The notes beneath the pieces are model-generated. The model had not been told where the DNA came from. It saw nothing but the letters and a program-made list of their open reading frames with translations, and did not search any database. Position numbers and translations under genes: made by a program. DNA of 64,000 bases. Origin: Mucilaginibacter_A sp050955045 (GTDB lineage Bacteria > Bacteroidota > Bacteroidia > Sphingobacteriales > Sphingobacteriaceae). This document shows, in pieces, positions 8,921-17,665 of this stretch. Location: the NCBI GenBank assembly GCA_050955045.1, contig JBPBQV010000001.1, positions 62,001-126,000 on the forward strand, given 5' to 3'. Numbering within the stretch: position 1 is the first letter of the stretch; the number at the start of each line of letters is the position of its first letter.

Positions 8921-10393
8921 ATGAATATCATTAACAGCTTTTACAGGCAACATCCTTTTCTCAGCATTCTCCTCGGTTTCCAGCTTTTCCGTTTCCTGTT
9001 GCTGCCGTTTTTTGGGTTGATGCCGCAAGATGCGTATTACAATTTCTACGGAGAACATTTAGCTTTATCTTACTTCGATCATCCCGGCATGATCGGTTAT
9101 TTGCTCAGGTTGTTCACCACCATTTTTGGGAAACACGTTTTTGTAATTAAGCTGACTGATTTTGTGGTAACCAGCGCAACTTTATTTGCTTTTTACAATT
9201 TAGCCGGACTATTTTTATCAAAGCAAAAGCAAAACGTAGCCATTGCTTTAATAGGATCAACATTTCTAGTTTCAATTTTATCAACCATTTCTACACCTGA
9301 CGTCCCGCTTTTACTGTTCTGGACGCTCAGTTTAATTGCACTTTACCATGCTATTTTTAGGCAGCAAAAAATGTATTGGCTACTATCCGGTCTATTTATG
9401 GGTTTGGCTTTTGATAGTAAATACACAGCTGTTTTACTACAAATCGGCTTAATTTTATTTTTGATTTTTTCCAATAAATACCGAAAACTGTTGCTTTCCG
9501 GCTGGTTTTTGCTGAGTTTGATTATCTCAGTTTTGGTTACTTTCCCTATTTTTTACTGGAACTATCAGCACGATTTTGCTTCATTTCTATTCCAATCCAA
9601 AACCCGAACCGGCGATATTTCCAAATTTCAGCTTAAACCAAATTTATTTTTAGGAACCGTTGGCACACAAATGTTCCTGCTTTTACCAATTGCTTTCTGC
9701 GGATTGGTTTTGTTTAGCTTTAAATTTATCAAAAAAGTTTTGCTTCGGTGGAAGTTGCCAAGCGATGAAATACTGTTTTTACTATGCTTTTTTTTACCTG
9801 CATTTTTGGGTTTCTTTTTGATCAGCCCGATTTATTGGGTAAAAATCAACTGGATGATGCCAGGTTATATCACTGGAATCATTTTTCTTACTGTTTTTAT
9901 CAGCCAAAAATCAGCAAGAATAAATATTTGGATTGCAGCCGTTTTACACTTGGCTTTTGCTGTAGAAGTTATTTTTTATCCAGTACCAATTAAAAGTGAT
10001 GATACCTGGTTTGGTTGGAAACAATTAGCAAATCAGGTTCAAAATCTGCAAAAAACCTATCCCAATACTTTCATTTTTTCTGCGGATGGCTATAAAACCA
10101 GTGCAGAGTTAAGCTTTTTCCTTCCACAGAAAGTTTATGCGCAAAATATCTTTCATCAACCAGCTTTACAGTTTGATTATGTGGGCGATAACGTGCTTCT
10201 TTTACAAGGTAAAAATGCGATTTTTCTGGATTCAGATCCGGGTTTTAAAAACATGGAAAAAAATGGCAACATTCTGCCAGAGCTGAAAACTTATTTTAAA
10301 GATGTACAGGAACTGGAGCCAATCATCATTAAAAACGGAAATGCCAATGCGAGAAAGTTTTGTGTTTATTATTGTGAAGGATATCGGCCCTGA
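8921..10393 (+). CDS. Glycosyltransferase family 39-type integral membrane transferase
   Basis: The 490-residue protein has about ten to eleven membrane helices and a C-terminal soluble tail of ~110 residues. An acidic residue in the first external loop (MPQDAYYNFY), LSYFDHPGMIGYLL and STPDVPLLLFW match ArnT/PMT-type (PF13231/PF02366) glycosyltransferases, which use polyprenyl-phosphate sugars. Acceptor and sugar cannot be predicted. Candidates include lipid A, surface glycan or protein modification. It is not in an obvious operon. Confidence 0.82.
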   Translation: MNIINSFYRQHPFLSILLGFQLFRFLLLPFFGLMPQDAYYNFYGEHLALSYFDHPGMIGYLLRLFTTIFGKHVFVIKLTDFVVTSATLFAFYNLAGLFLSKQKQNVAIALIGSTFLVSILSTISTPDVPLLLFWTLSLIALYHAIFRQQKMYWLLSGLFMGLAFDSKYTAVLLQIGLILFLIFSNKYRKLLLSGWFLLSLIISVLVTFPIFYWNYQHDFASFLFQSKTRTGDISKFQLKPNLFLGTVGTQMFLLLPIAFCGLVLFSFKFIKKVLLRWKLPSDEILFLLCFFLPAFLGFFLISPIYWVKINWMMPGYITGIIFLTVFISQKSARINIWIAAVLHLAFAVEVIFYPVPIKSDDTWFGWKQLANQVQNLQKTYPNTFIFSADGYKTSAELSFFLPQKVYAQNIFHQPALQFDYVGDNVLLLQGKNAIFLDSDPGFKNMEKNGNILPELKTYFKDVQELEPIIIKNGNANARKFCVYYCEGYRP

Positions 10394-10509
10394 TTAATTT
10401 AACCAATTTGGATTAACGGTCTTTTTCATCAAGCAAAAAGAACGTAATAGCAGCAACCATCAGGTCTGTTTAAAAAGCCTAATTATTTTACCACTTTAAT
10501 TTCAAACTG

Positions 10510-10977
10510 TTATCCCACTACCCGATCATCGGCAACTTTGCCTTCCGCTTTAGCCAAAGTATCTTCCCGTCCAACCATATCCGCAATGCTGGTATCGCCC
10601 AAAACCTTTAAGGTAGCATCGCGTACATTGGCCATTACATCACGGATACCGCAATAATGTTCATCCACGCATTCGGCACATTTTTCATAAAAGTTGAGGC
10701 TAACGCAAGGCAGCAAAGCAATTGGACCGTCAATAATGCGTATAATGGCCGAAAGTTTAATGTCTTCTGCTGTTTTGAGTAGGTAATAACCGCCGCCCGC
10801 ACCTTTTTTACTGCTTAAAAATCCACCACGTTTTAGTTCGAGTAAAATTGCCTCTAGAAACTTTTTAGGTAGCGCATCGCCTTTGGCAATATCCGCAATC
10901 AACATTGGCCGGTTTTCGGTGTTACGGGCCAAAGCCATCAAGGCTTTTACAGCGTATTTAGTTTTTTTGGTGAGCAA
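10510..10977 (-). CDS. Rrf2 family transcriptional regulator, sulfur-operon linked
   Basis: The 155-residue protein starts with an Rrf2 winged helix (LTKKTKYAVKALMALA, LPKKFLEAILLELKRGGFLSSKKG, GGGYYL). The start is a TTG at 10977, giving the usual MLxKKTKYA beginning; no ATG fits. Four cysteines in the region LPCVSLNFYEKCAECVDEHYC are compatible with an Fe-S cluster as in IscR, or with metabolite sensing as in CymR. It is the last gene of the sulfur assimilation run, 65 bases after the siroheme/TSUP gene. Regulation of cysteine or sulfur genes is therefore likely but inferred. Confidence 0.85.
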   Translation of the reverse strand: MLTKKTKYAVKALMALARNTENRPMLIADIAKGDALPKKFLEAILLELKRGGFLSSKKGAGGGYYLLKTAEDIKLSAIIRIIDGPIALLPCVSLNFYEKCAECVDEHYCGIRDVMANVRDATLKVLGDTSIADMVGREDTLAKAEGKVADDRVVG

Positions 10978-11042
10978 AATAATTTGTGTTTAAACCAGCA
11001 ACGATTAAACAAATGTAGAAATTTTACAGAATGCCCGTTATT

Positions 11043-12539
11043 TTAAAAAAGCGTAGAAACAATTCGCAGCGAAACCAGAATTACAACCGCACCCACAAAG
11101 AGCAATAGTGTTTTTACCGGCAATTTATTGGATATACGCACGGCAATTGGCGCAGCAATCATTCCGCCCAAAACCAAACCTAAAATCACTTGGAAATGGT
11201 GTAAACCAATTAATATAATAAAAGTAATAGCACTGGTAAACGCAACGCAGCCTTTGGTTAAAGTTGATGTGCCAATGGTATAACGCACATTCCGGCCACC
11301 AGCAATTAAGCCGGTAGTAACAATCGGCCCCCAACCGCCACCGCCAATAGCATCCAGCAAACCACCCATTCCGGCCAGCAAACCAATCCTTTTAATTTTT
11401 TTCGTCGGACGGGTTTTGTTTAACGCTTTGCGGATAATCAGCACGCCCAGAAACAAAGTATAACAACCTACAACAGGTTTTAAATACTGACTGTATTGAT
11501 GTAAGGAAGATAAAATAGTAGCACCGGTAACAGCACCAATAATTCCTGGAATCAGTAGTTTTTTAAACAGTTTAAAGTTAACATTGCCTGATTTCCAGTG
11601 CATTAAACCAGAAGCACCATTGTTAAATACTTCGGAAGCATGAACACTTGCACTTGCAGCAGCTGGCGGAATGCCTAACGAAAGCAAAAATGTAGTAGAA
11701 GTTACGCCATAAGCCATACCGCAGGCTCCATCAATCAGCGAAGCGGTAAAACCGCCTAACATATATAGCAAAAGCTGTTTGTTAAACTGTGTGCTCAGCC
11801 AATATTGTACATTTAAAATTCGTTCGTAATTGAGATATGTAAAAAGCACATGACCTAAAATCATCAAACTAATGGCAGATAAAATAGCCAAAGTAATGGT
11901 AACAGGACGTGTAATCTTAACTTTCGCTGGCTGCTCGTTTACTAAACCGGCGGTAATTTCATTCAGCTGTTTTACTTTGTCGGAGAAATCACCGTTAAGT
12001 TTCTGGCGGATTTGCGTCATGTTGGTTAACACATCATTAATCTCCGCAGGAAAGGTTTCATTCAAAACTTCTTTCACACGTTTGGCAACCGTTGGCGATT
12101 TTCCATTGGTAGAAATAGCGATTTTCAAATTTCCTTTTTGTACCACAGAACTCAGGTAGAAATCGCAAAGCGGAGGCGTATCTGCAACATTAACCAGCAG
12201 GTTCCGCGCCTTGCACAACTCGTAAATATGGCGGCCAGTCTGTTTGTCATCAATCGCCACAATTACCAGATCGCGCTCCAGCAAATCAGTTTCTGTAAAA
12301 GCACGTTCCTCAAAGGGAATGCTTCTTTTACCGGCATATTCTTTGATTTCCGCAGAAATTTCGCGCCCAACCAGTTTCACATTGGCTTCCGGGCAGTTAC
12401 CAAAAATTGCTTCCAGCTTTTCCATCGCCACATAACCGCCGCCAACCAGCAAAGTATTCAGCTTATCCGGCTTTAAAAAAACCGGAAAAAGCGTGTTCAC
12501 TTCAACTGGCTTTTTGATAACTGCTTCGTCGGTGGTCAT
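11043..12539 (-). CDS. Precorrin-2 dehydrogenase (siroheme) domain fused to a TSUP exporter
   Basis: Residues ~15-205 form a CysG-N/Met8-like siroheme synthase domain. It has the NAD-binding LLVGGGYVAMEKLE, the VIVAIDDKQTG segment, and NVADTPPLCDFYLSSVVQKG followed by ISTNGKSPTVAKRV. After a short linker, residues ~215-498 form a TauE/SafE-type (TSUP) transporter of about eight helices with repeated GGFTASLIDGACGMAYG and GLLDAIGGGGWGPI loops. One chain thus couples cofactor synthesis for sulfite reductase to a probable sulfite/sulfur-compound exporter. The gene follows the sulfite reductase gene by 15 bases. Its ATG directly abuts an element copy (12539-12549). No SUMT (CobA) gene is present in the window. 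Confidence 0.88.
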   Translation of the reverse strand: MTTDEAVIKKPVEVNTLFPVFLKPDKLNTLLVGGGYVAMEKLEAIFGNCPEANVKLVGREISAEIKEYAGKRSIPFEERAFTETDLLERDLVIVAIDDKQTGRHIYELCKARNLLVNVADTPPLCDFYLSSVVQKGNLKIAISTNGKSPTVAKRVKEVLNETFPAEINDVLTNMTQIRQKLNGDFSDKVKQLNEITAGLVNEQPAKVKITRPVTITLAILSAISLMILGHVLFTYLNYERILNVQYWLSTQFNKQLLLYMLGGFTASLIDGACGMAYGVTSTTFLLSLGIPPAAASASVHASEVFNNGASGLMHWKSGNVNFKLFKKLLIPGIIGAVTGATILSSLHQYSQYLKPVVGCYTLFLGVLIIRKALNKTRPTKKIKRIGLLAGMGGLLDAIGGGGWGPIVTTGLIAGGRNVRYTIGTSTLTKGCVAFTSAITFIILIGLHHFQVILGLVLGGMIAAPIAVRISNKLPVKTLLLFVGAVVILVSLRIVSTLF

Positions 12540-12554
12540 GCTGTTTTTAGCAGG

Positions 12555-14663
12555 TTAAATTGTGGTTTTCTCCAAAAGTTGCGCGTTCCGGAAATCAGCT
12601 GCCTTTTGCTTGAACAGCTTTGACTGCTCAATATAATAGGCGGCAAATTCTTCGCCTGGCTCCTGCTGATTGATCTGGTAAACCAAATCTTCAAAACTTA
12701 AAGTCAGATCAATTTTTCCGGTTGCTACAAAGTTGTTTTGAAAATCAGTTACAATTCCGGCTTGCGTATTTGTCTTGATACTTTCAGAAATCAACAGTGC
12801 TTTTGCCGTGTGAACGAAGGCTGTGTAAGCATAATAAATGCTGTCTGCAAAATCCATTGCTTTAAAAGAAGCATCTGCATTATCTAGTTTTTCTTCGGAT
12901 TCCAGCAAAAGTGTTGCCACTAAATCAATCATCACGCCGGCACATTCGCCAACACCAATTTCTGTTTTGTATGGTTCAGAATGTTCCCAGTCGATAAAAT
13001 CATCCGGCGTAACCGTTTTAGTGTCGCCCAAAGGATTTAGCAGATCATAAAAATAGATCTTGCCCTGACGGTTATAATACTGATTGAAAAGTTCGCCTTC
13101 AATCGAATTTTCCTGATAATCAAACAGCAAATCGCGTAACACCTGCGGACCGCGTTTGCTTGGCACTTTGATTACTTTATCTGCAGCAGCACCGGCACCG
13201 TTTCCGGTTGGGCCGCCACCCAAAAGCACTTGCAAAGCTGGCGCAACCATTTTGTCAATTTTCATGCTCGAACCATGGAAACCAATGCTGGCCATCGCAT
13301 GTTGTGCGCAGGAATTGATACAACCGCTAATTTTAATCTTGATATCCGTATTGTAAATCAAATCCGGAAACTCATTTTTCATCACTTTTTCCAGCTCTCG
13401 GGTAATGCCGGTACTGTTAGAAATCCCCAGATTACAAGTATCAGTTCCGGGGCAGGAAGTAATATCGGCCATGCTTTCAAAACCAGGTTCGGCCAGGTTC
13501 AATTTGTTCAGTTCTTCAAAAACATAAGGCAGATTTTCTTCGCGAACGAATTTCAACATCATGCCTTGTGTATTGGTTAAACGGATATCATCTGCTGCTG
13601 CTGTTTTTACCAGTGTAATTAATTTGCGGGCAACAGGCGTTTTAATATCACCGTTTTGAATACGTAAACCGATAGCACTAAATCCAGCTTGTTTCTGTGG
13701 GAAAACATTGGTTTTCAGCCATTGCTCGTATTTCAACGGATTGGTTATTTCGGCATTAAAAACTTGATGCTGAGGCGCAATAGTTTCATGCTCAAACGTA
13801 CTGATTTCATAGATTTTGCTCTTCAAAGCCATACGTTCGGCTTCTGCCAAACGAATTAATTCTTCTGCACCGATTTCCTGCACCAAATATTTCATCCGTG
13901 CTTTGTGGCGTTTATTGCGCTCACCGTAACGGTCAAAAACACGCAATACAGATTCTGTAAAAGGAATAATCTGGTTAACCGGCATAAAATCCGTCACGGC
14001 ATCTGCCATATAAGGCTGCGAACCTAATCCGCCACCAATCACAACCCGAAAACCTCTGATTTCTACACCATTTTCGATTTTCACCTTCGGAATAAAACCC
14101 AGATCGTGCATAAAAGCAAAAGCGGAATCATCTTCGGAAGAAGAAAAAGCGATTTTGAATTTGCGGCCCATTTCCTGACAAATCGGGTTCCGCAAAAAGT
14201 AAGCAAAAACAGCATGTGCGTATGGCGAAACATCAAAAGCTTCTTTTGGGTCGATGCCAGCCATTGCAGAAGCGGTTACATTCCGAACCGTATTTCCGCA
14301 AGCTTCACGCAAGGTAATATCGTCTTCTTCCAGTTCTGCCCAAAGTTGTGGTGTGCGATCAAGACTTACAAAATGTATCTGAATATCTTGTCTCGTGGTA
14401 ATATGCAGGTTTCCGGTAGCGTACTCATCAGAAACATCACTGATTTTGCTCAGTTGCTGTGTAGTAACTTTCCCGTAAGGCAATTTAATGCGCACCATTT
14501 GCACGCCTTGCTGCCGCTGACCGTAAACGCCGCGCGCCAAACGCAGGCTGCGAAACTTCTCGTCATCTATTTTTCCTTCGCGAAAAAAACGGATTTTTTT
14601 CTCTAAATCCAGAATATCTTTCTCTACAATCGGGTTCTCTAATTCAGTTCTGAAACTTTGCAT
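12555..14663 (-). CDS. cysI: Assimilatory sulfite (nitrite) reductase with C-terminal HEPN-like domain
   Basis: The protein has 702 residues. Residues ~1-560 have two nitrite/sulfite reductase ferredoxin-like half domains and the siroheme/4Fe-4S domains. The cluster cysteines are visible as TSCPGTDTC (near 405-411) and SGCINSC (near 446-450). Position among cysD, cysN and cysH argues for sulfite rather than nitrite as substrate. The last ~140 residues are extra. They are helical, with an ADSIYYAYTAFVHTAKALL stretch resembling HEPN domains, whose role here is unknown. Separation from metZ by a hairpin made of two element copies may adjust its expression. The symbol follows the pathway; a NirA-type assignment would be equally valid by fold. 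Confidence 0.85.
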   Translation of the reverse strand: MQSFRTELENPIVEKDILDLEKKIRFFREGKIDDEKFRSLRLARGVYGQRQQGVQMVRIKLPYGKVTTQQLSKISDVSDEYATGNLHITTRQDIQIHFVSLDRTPQLWAELEEDDITLREACGNTVRNVTASAMAGIDPKEAFDVSPYAHAVFAYFLRNPICQEMGRKFKIAFSSSEDDSAFAFMHDLGFIPKVKIENGVEIRGFRVVIGGGLGSQPYMADAVTDFMPVNQIIPFTESVLRVFDRYGERNKRHKARMKYLVQEIGAEELIRLAEAERMALKSKIYEISTFEHETIAPQHQVFNAEITNPLKYEQWLKTNVFPQKQAGFSAIGLRIQNGDIKTPVARKLITLVKTAAADDIRLTNTQGMMLKFVREENLPYVFEELNKLNLAEPGFESMADITSCPGTDTCNLGISNSTGITRELEKVMKNEFPDLIYNTDIKIKISGCINSCAQHAMASIGFHGSSMKIDKMVAPALQVLLGGGPTGNGAGAAADKVIKVPSKRGPQVLRDLLFDYQENSIEGELFNQYYNRQGKIYFYDLLNPLGDTKTVTPDDFIDWEHSEPYKTEIGVGECAGVMIDLVATLLLESEEKLDNADASFKAMDFADSIYYAYTAFVHTAKALLISESIKTNTQAGIVTDFQNNFVATGKIDLTLSFEDLVYQINQQEPGEEFAAYYIEQSKLFKQKAADFRNAQLLEKTTI

Positions 14664-14710
14664 TATACTCTATAGAATTAATATACAATAGTAATATATA
14701 TTTTTTGCCG

Positions 14711-14744
14711 GTAAAAGAAGCATGTGCCAAATACTTCTTTTACC
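14711..14744 (-). repeat. Inverted pair of TAAAAGAAGYA elements forming a hairpin
   Basis: Copies at 14712-14722 (forward) and 14732-14742 (reverse) face each other. Outer GG/CC bases extend the match to 14 bases per arm with one G-T wobble and a 7-base loop. It lies 15 bases after the metZ stop and 48 bases before the sulfite reductase start. No U-run follows in the transcript, so it is a weak terminator at most. It may stabilise or insulate the intercistronic mRNA. Confidence 0.85.
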
Positions 14745-14758
14745 AGCATATTTTTACC

Positions 14759-15955
14759 TTATTTTGAGGCTTCCAACTCAACCAACACCGAAGCTTTAAG
14801 TGCTTGCTCAATATCCTGCAAAATATCGTCCACATGTTCCAAGCCAATTGACAAACGGATGGTTCCTTGTTGAATGCCAACTTCATTCCGCTGTTCTTCC
14901 GTTAGTTTGGAATGCGTACTACTTGCTGGATGTGTCGCAATGGAACGTGTATCACCTAAATTAGCGGAAATAGAAAACATTTTTAATGAATCCAGAAACT
15001 TTGCAGCTCTTTGCAAACCACCTTTTGGTACAAAAGTGATGATGCCGCCGCCAGCTTTCATTTGTTTTTTGGCAATTGCATACTGCGGATGCGATGGCAG
15101 AAACGGATATTTTACCAGTTCTACTTCCGGATTGGCTTCTAAAATTGCAGCCACTTTCAAAGCACTTTCGCAATGACGGTCCATGCGAACGGCCAAAGTT
15201 TCCAGACTTTTACTCAGCAACCAAGAATTAAAAGGTGATAAAGCCGGACCGGAATGCCGCGCAAATCCTTCAATTTCTCTGATCAGTTCATTTCGGCCTA
15301 AAATGATCCCACCTAAAGCACGGCCTTGTCCGTCGATAAATTTTGTGGCCGAATGGATGGATAGATCAGCGCCATATTTAATCGGCTGCTGCAAATAAGG
15401 CGTAGCAAAGCAATTATCAACCACCAGCATGACGCTATGTTTTTTGGCAAAATTTCCCAGCCATTCCAGATCGATGATATCAATTCCGGGATTGGAAGGC
15501 GTTTCCACATAAATCATTTTGGTGTTTGGCTGGATGATATTTTCCCAGTCTTCCGTCTTGTCTAAGTCAGCATAAGAATAAGAAATACCCCATTTCGGAA
15601 AAATATTATGCAGCAACTGATGCGTAGAACCAAAAACCGAACGGCTTGAAAGCACATGGTCGCCCTGTTTTAAAAACGCCGCGAAAGTGGTAAAAATAGC
15701 GGCCATACCGGTTGCAGTTGCCCAGCCATCTTCCGCGCCTTCCAATATGGCCATTTTGGTGATGAACTCGTCCACATTTGGGTTGGCGTAACGGCTGTAA
15801 ATATTGCCTTCCTGTTCGCCTGTAAACAATGCACGCATTTCTTCCGCATCATCAAACTTGTAGCTGGAAGTCATGTAGATGGGTGCCGAATGTTCTTTAT
15901 GCTGACTGCGTTCAATTTGTGTGCGAACGGCTTGTGTTTCAAAGTGCTGACTCAT
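14759..15955 (-). CDS. metZ: O-succinylhomoserine sulfhydrylase-type PLP enzyme
   Basis: This 398-residue Cys/Met metabolism PLP enzyme (PF01053) has YSRYANPNVDEF, ETPSNPG and the PLP-lysine motif SIHSATKFIDGQGR. Homoserine sulfhydrylases of the MetZ group use sulfide and an activated homoserine to give homocysteine, the next step after sulfite reduction. Clustering with sulfate reduction genes and a SAM-type riboswitch upstream support this over cystathionine gamma-synthase or lyase. It follows the OsmC-like gene by 5 bases. Confidence 0.85.
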   Translation of the reverse strand: MSQHFETQAVRTQIERSQHKEHSAPIYMTSSYKFDDAEEMRALFTGEQEGNIYSRYANPNVDEFITKMAILEGAEDGWATATGMAAIFTTFAAFLKQGDHVLSSRSVFGSTHQLLHNIFPKWGISYSYADLDKTEDWENIIQPNTKMIYVETPSNPGIDIIDLEWLGNFAKKHSVMLVVDNCFATPYLQQPIKYGADLSIHSATKFIDGQGRALGGIILGRNELIREIEGFARHSGPALSPFNSWLLSKSLETLAVRMDRHCESALKVAAILEANPEVELVKYPFLPSHPQYAIAKKQMKAGGGIITFVPKGGLQRAAKFLDSLKMFSISANLGDTRSIATHPASSTHSKLTEEQRNEVGIQQGTIRLSIGLEHVDDILQDIEQALKASVLVELEASK

Positions 15956-15960
15956 GGATA

Positions 15961-16374
15961 TTAATTGAGCTTGTAGGAAAAATTAATTTTTGCTGTCTTG
16001 TTTAAGATCATCGCTACGGAACAGTATTTCTCAAAAGTAAGTTCCAGCGCACGTTGTATTTTTGCTTCGTTTACCTGCCCAAAGACATGAAATTCAATGT
16101 CGATGGTTTCAAACAAAGCTGGTTCCTGGCCTTCAAAACGATTGCCGTTGATGCTGATTTTTAAATCTTCAATCGGTTCTTTTTGTTTTTTCAGGATAGA
16201 AATCATGTCGATCGCACTGCATCCACCCAAACCAGCAAGGACCGTTTCCATCGGTCGAAAACCTTGATTTTCGCCACCAATTGCCGGATTTGCATCCATG
16301 TTTAGTGTATTGCCGTGTTCATTTTCGGCTTCGAAATGATAGGCTTGATTTTTTCTGCTGAGGTTGATCTGCAT
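15961..16374 (-). CDS. OsmC/Ohr family protein
   Basis: The 137-residue protein has the OsmC fold pattern, with LAGLGGCSAIDMISILKKQK containing the first conserved Cys. A second conserved Cys is present in FEKYCSVAMI. These cysteines reduce organic hydroperoxides in OsmC/Ohr proteins; other members are of unknown role. Its place inside the sulfur operon, 16 bases after cysN, suggests protection from, or handling of, reactive sulfur or peroxides during assimilation. That is inference. Confidence 0.82.
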   Translation of the reverse strand: MQINLSRKNQAYHFEAENEHGNTLNMDANPAIGGENQGFRPMETVLAGLGGCSAIDMISILKKQKEPIEDLKISINGNRFEGQEPALFETIDIEFHVFGQVNEAKIQRALELTFEKYCSVAMILNKTAKINFSYKLN

Positions 16375-16390
16375 TTTTTATTATTTATCC

Positions 16391-17638
16391 TTAAACAATA
16401 ATTCCGGCTGCAACCGTATTTTTTGTTTGTTCGTTAATCAAAATAAAAGAACCATTGGCTTGATTTTGCTCATAAACATCAAAAAAAAGCGGTTGTGCCG
16501 TTTTAATTTTTACACGTGCAATATCATTCAGCTTAATGGTTTTCGTTTCGGTATCTTTATTCAATGTGCTGGTATGAACGATGTAATCCACTTCGCGCAC
16601 AATCGCTTTGATCAGGTTATGACTGTGTTCGATCATGTATTTTCCACCCTGAACCAATGGCTGCGTGTCCATCCAGCAAATATCTGCTGTAATTTCTTTA
16701 TCAATCTGTGGCTGGTTTGCTGTTTTTACCAGCATATTTCCGCGGGTAATATCCACTTCATCTTCCAGCAGTAAAGTAACCGAAGAATTAGTTTCCGCTG
16801 TTTCCAGATCACCATCAAACGTAACCACTTGTTTTATGGTTGATTTTTGAAGTGAAGGCAAAACTGTAACTTCCTCGCCAACAGTAAACTTACCACTGAT
16901 TACTCGTCCGGCATAACCGCGGTAATCATGAAATTCTTCGGAATGCGGACGGATGACATATTGCACCGGAAAACGCGCATCCTGATAATTTACATTGCTG
17001 TTTACATCTACATTTTCCAGATAGTGCAGTAAGGATTTTCCTTCGTACCAATTCATATTGGCAGATTCGTTCACTACGTTATCGCCTTTTAAAGAAGAAA
17101 TCGGAATGAACGTGATGTTCTGTTTAAACTTCGGAAAACCTTCCGCAAATTGCAGGAATACTGTTTTTATCGCATTGAAAGTTTCTTCCTGATAATCCAC
17201 CAAATCCATCTTATTTACGGCAACTACAATTTCTGGTATCTGCAATAAATTATCAATAAAAAAGTGGCGTTGCGTTTGCTCGATTACACCTTTCCGCGCA
17301 TCAATCAGGATAATAGAAAGTTGCGAATCTGATGCGCCGGTAACCATATTACGCGTATATTCAACGTGTCCGGGCGTATCAGCAATAATAAATTTACGGT
17401 TGGCTGTAGCAAAATAAATATGCGCTACATCAATGGTGATGCCTTGCTCGCGTTCGGCACTTAAACCATCAGTCAGCAAAGAAAGATCGAGGTAATCGTA
17501 GCCTTTGCGTTTGCTGGCGACTTCTACCGCTTCTAATTGATCTTCGGTTAATGAGCCGGTATCGTATAACAACCTGCCGATCAGCGTGCTTTTACCATCG
17601 TCCACACTACCGGCGGTTGAAAATTTTAAAAGTTCCAT
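16391..17638 (-). CDS. cysN: Sulfate adenylyltransferase subunit 1 (GTPase)
   Basis: This 415-residue EF-Tu-like GTPase has the P-loop AGSVDDGKSTLIGR, DTPGHVEYTRNM (G3), VNKMDLV (G4) and two following beta-barrel domains. CysN drives ATP sulfurylase activity of CysD by GTP hydrolysis, forming adenosine 5'-phosphosulfate. It is shorter than CysNC fusions: no APS kinase domain is attached. That agrees with direct APS reduction by the neighbouring CysH. It follows cysD by 27 bases, with an element copy (17656-17666) in the gap. Confidence 0.95.
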   Translation of the reverse strand: MELLKFSTAGSVDDGKSTLIGRLLYDTGSLTEDQLEAVEVASKRKGYDYLDLSLLTDGLSAEREQGITIDVAHIYFATANRKFIIADTPGHVEYTRNMVTGASDSQLSIILIDARKGVIEQTQRHFFIDNLLQIPEIVVAVNKMDLVDYQEETFNAIKTVFLQFAEGFPKFKQNITFIPISSLKGDNVVNESANMNWYEGKSLLHYLENVDVNSNVNYQDARFPVQYVIRPHSEEFHDYRGYAGRVISGKFTVGEEVTVLPSLQKSTIKQVVTFDGDLETAETNSSVTLLLEDEVDITRGNMLVKTANQPQIDKEITADICWMDTQPLVQGGKYMIEHSHNLIKAIVREVDYIVHTSTLNKDTETKTIKLNDIARVKIKTAQPLFFDVYEQNQANGSFILINEQTKNTVAAGIIV

Positions 17639-17665
17639 GTTAATTTTATAGGGGTAAAAACAGCA

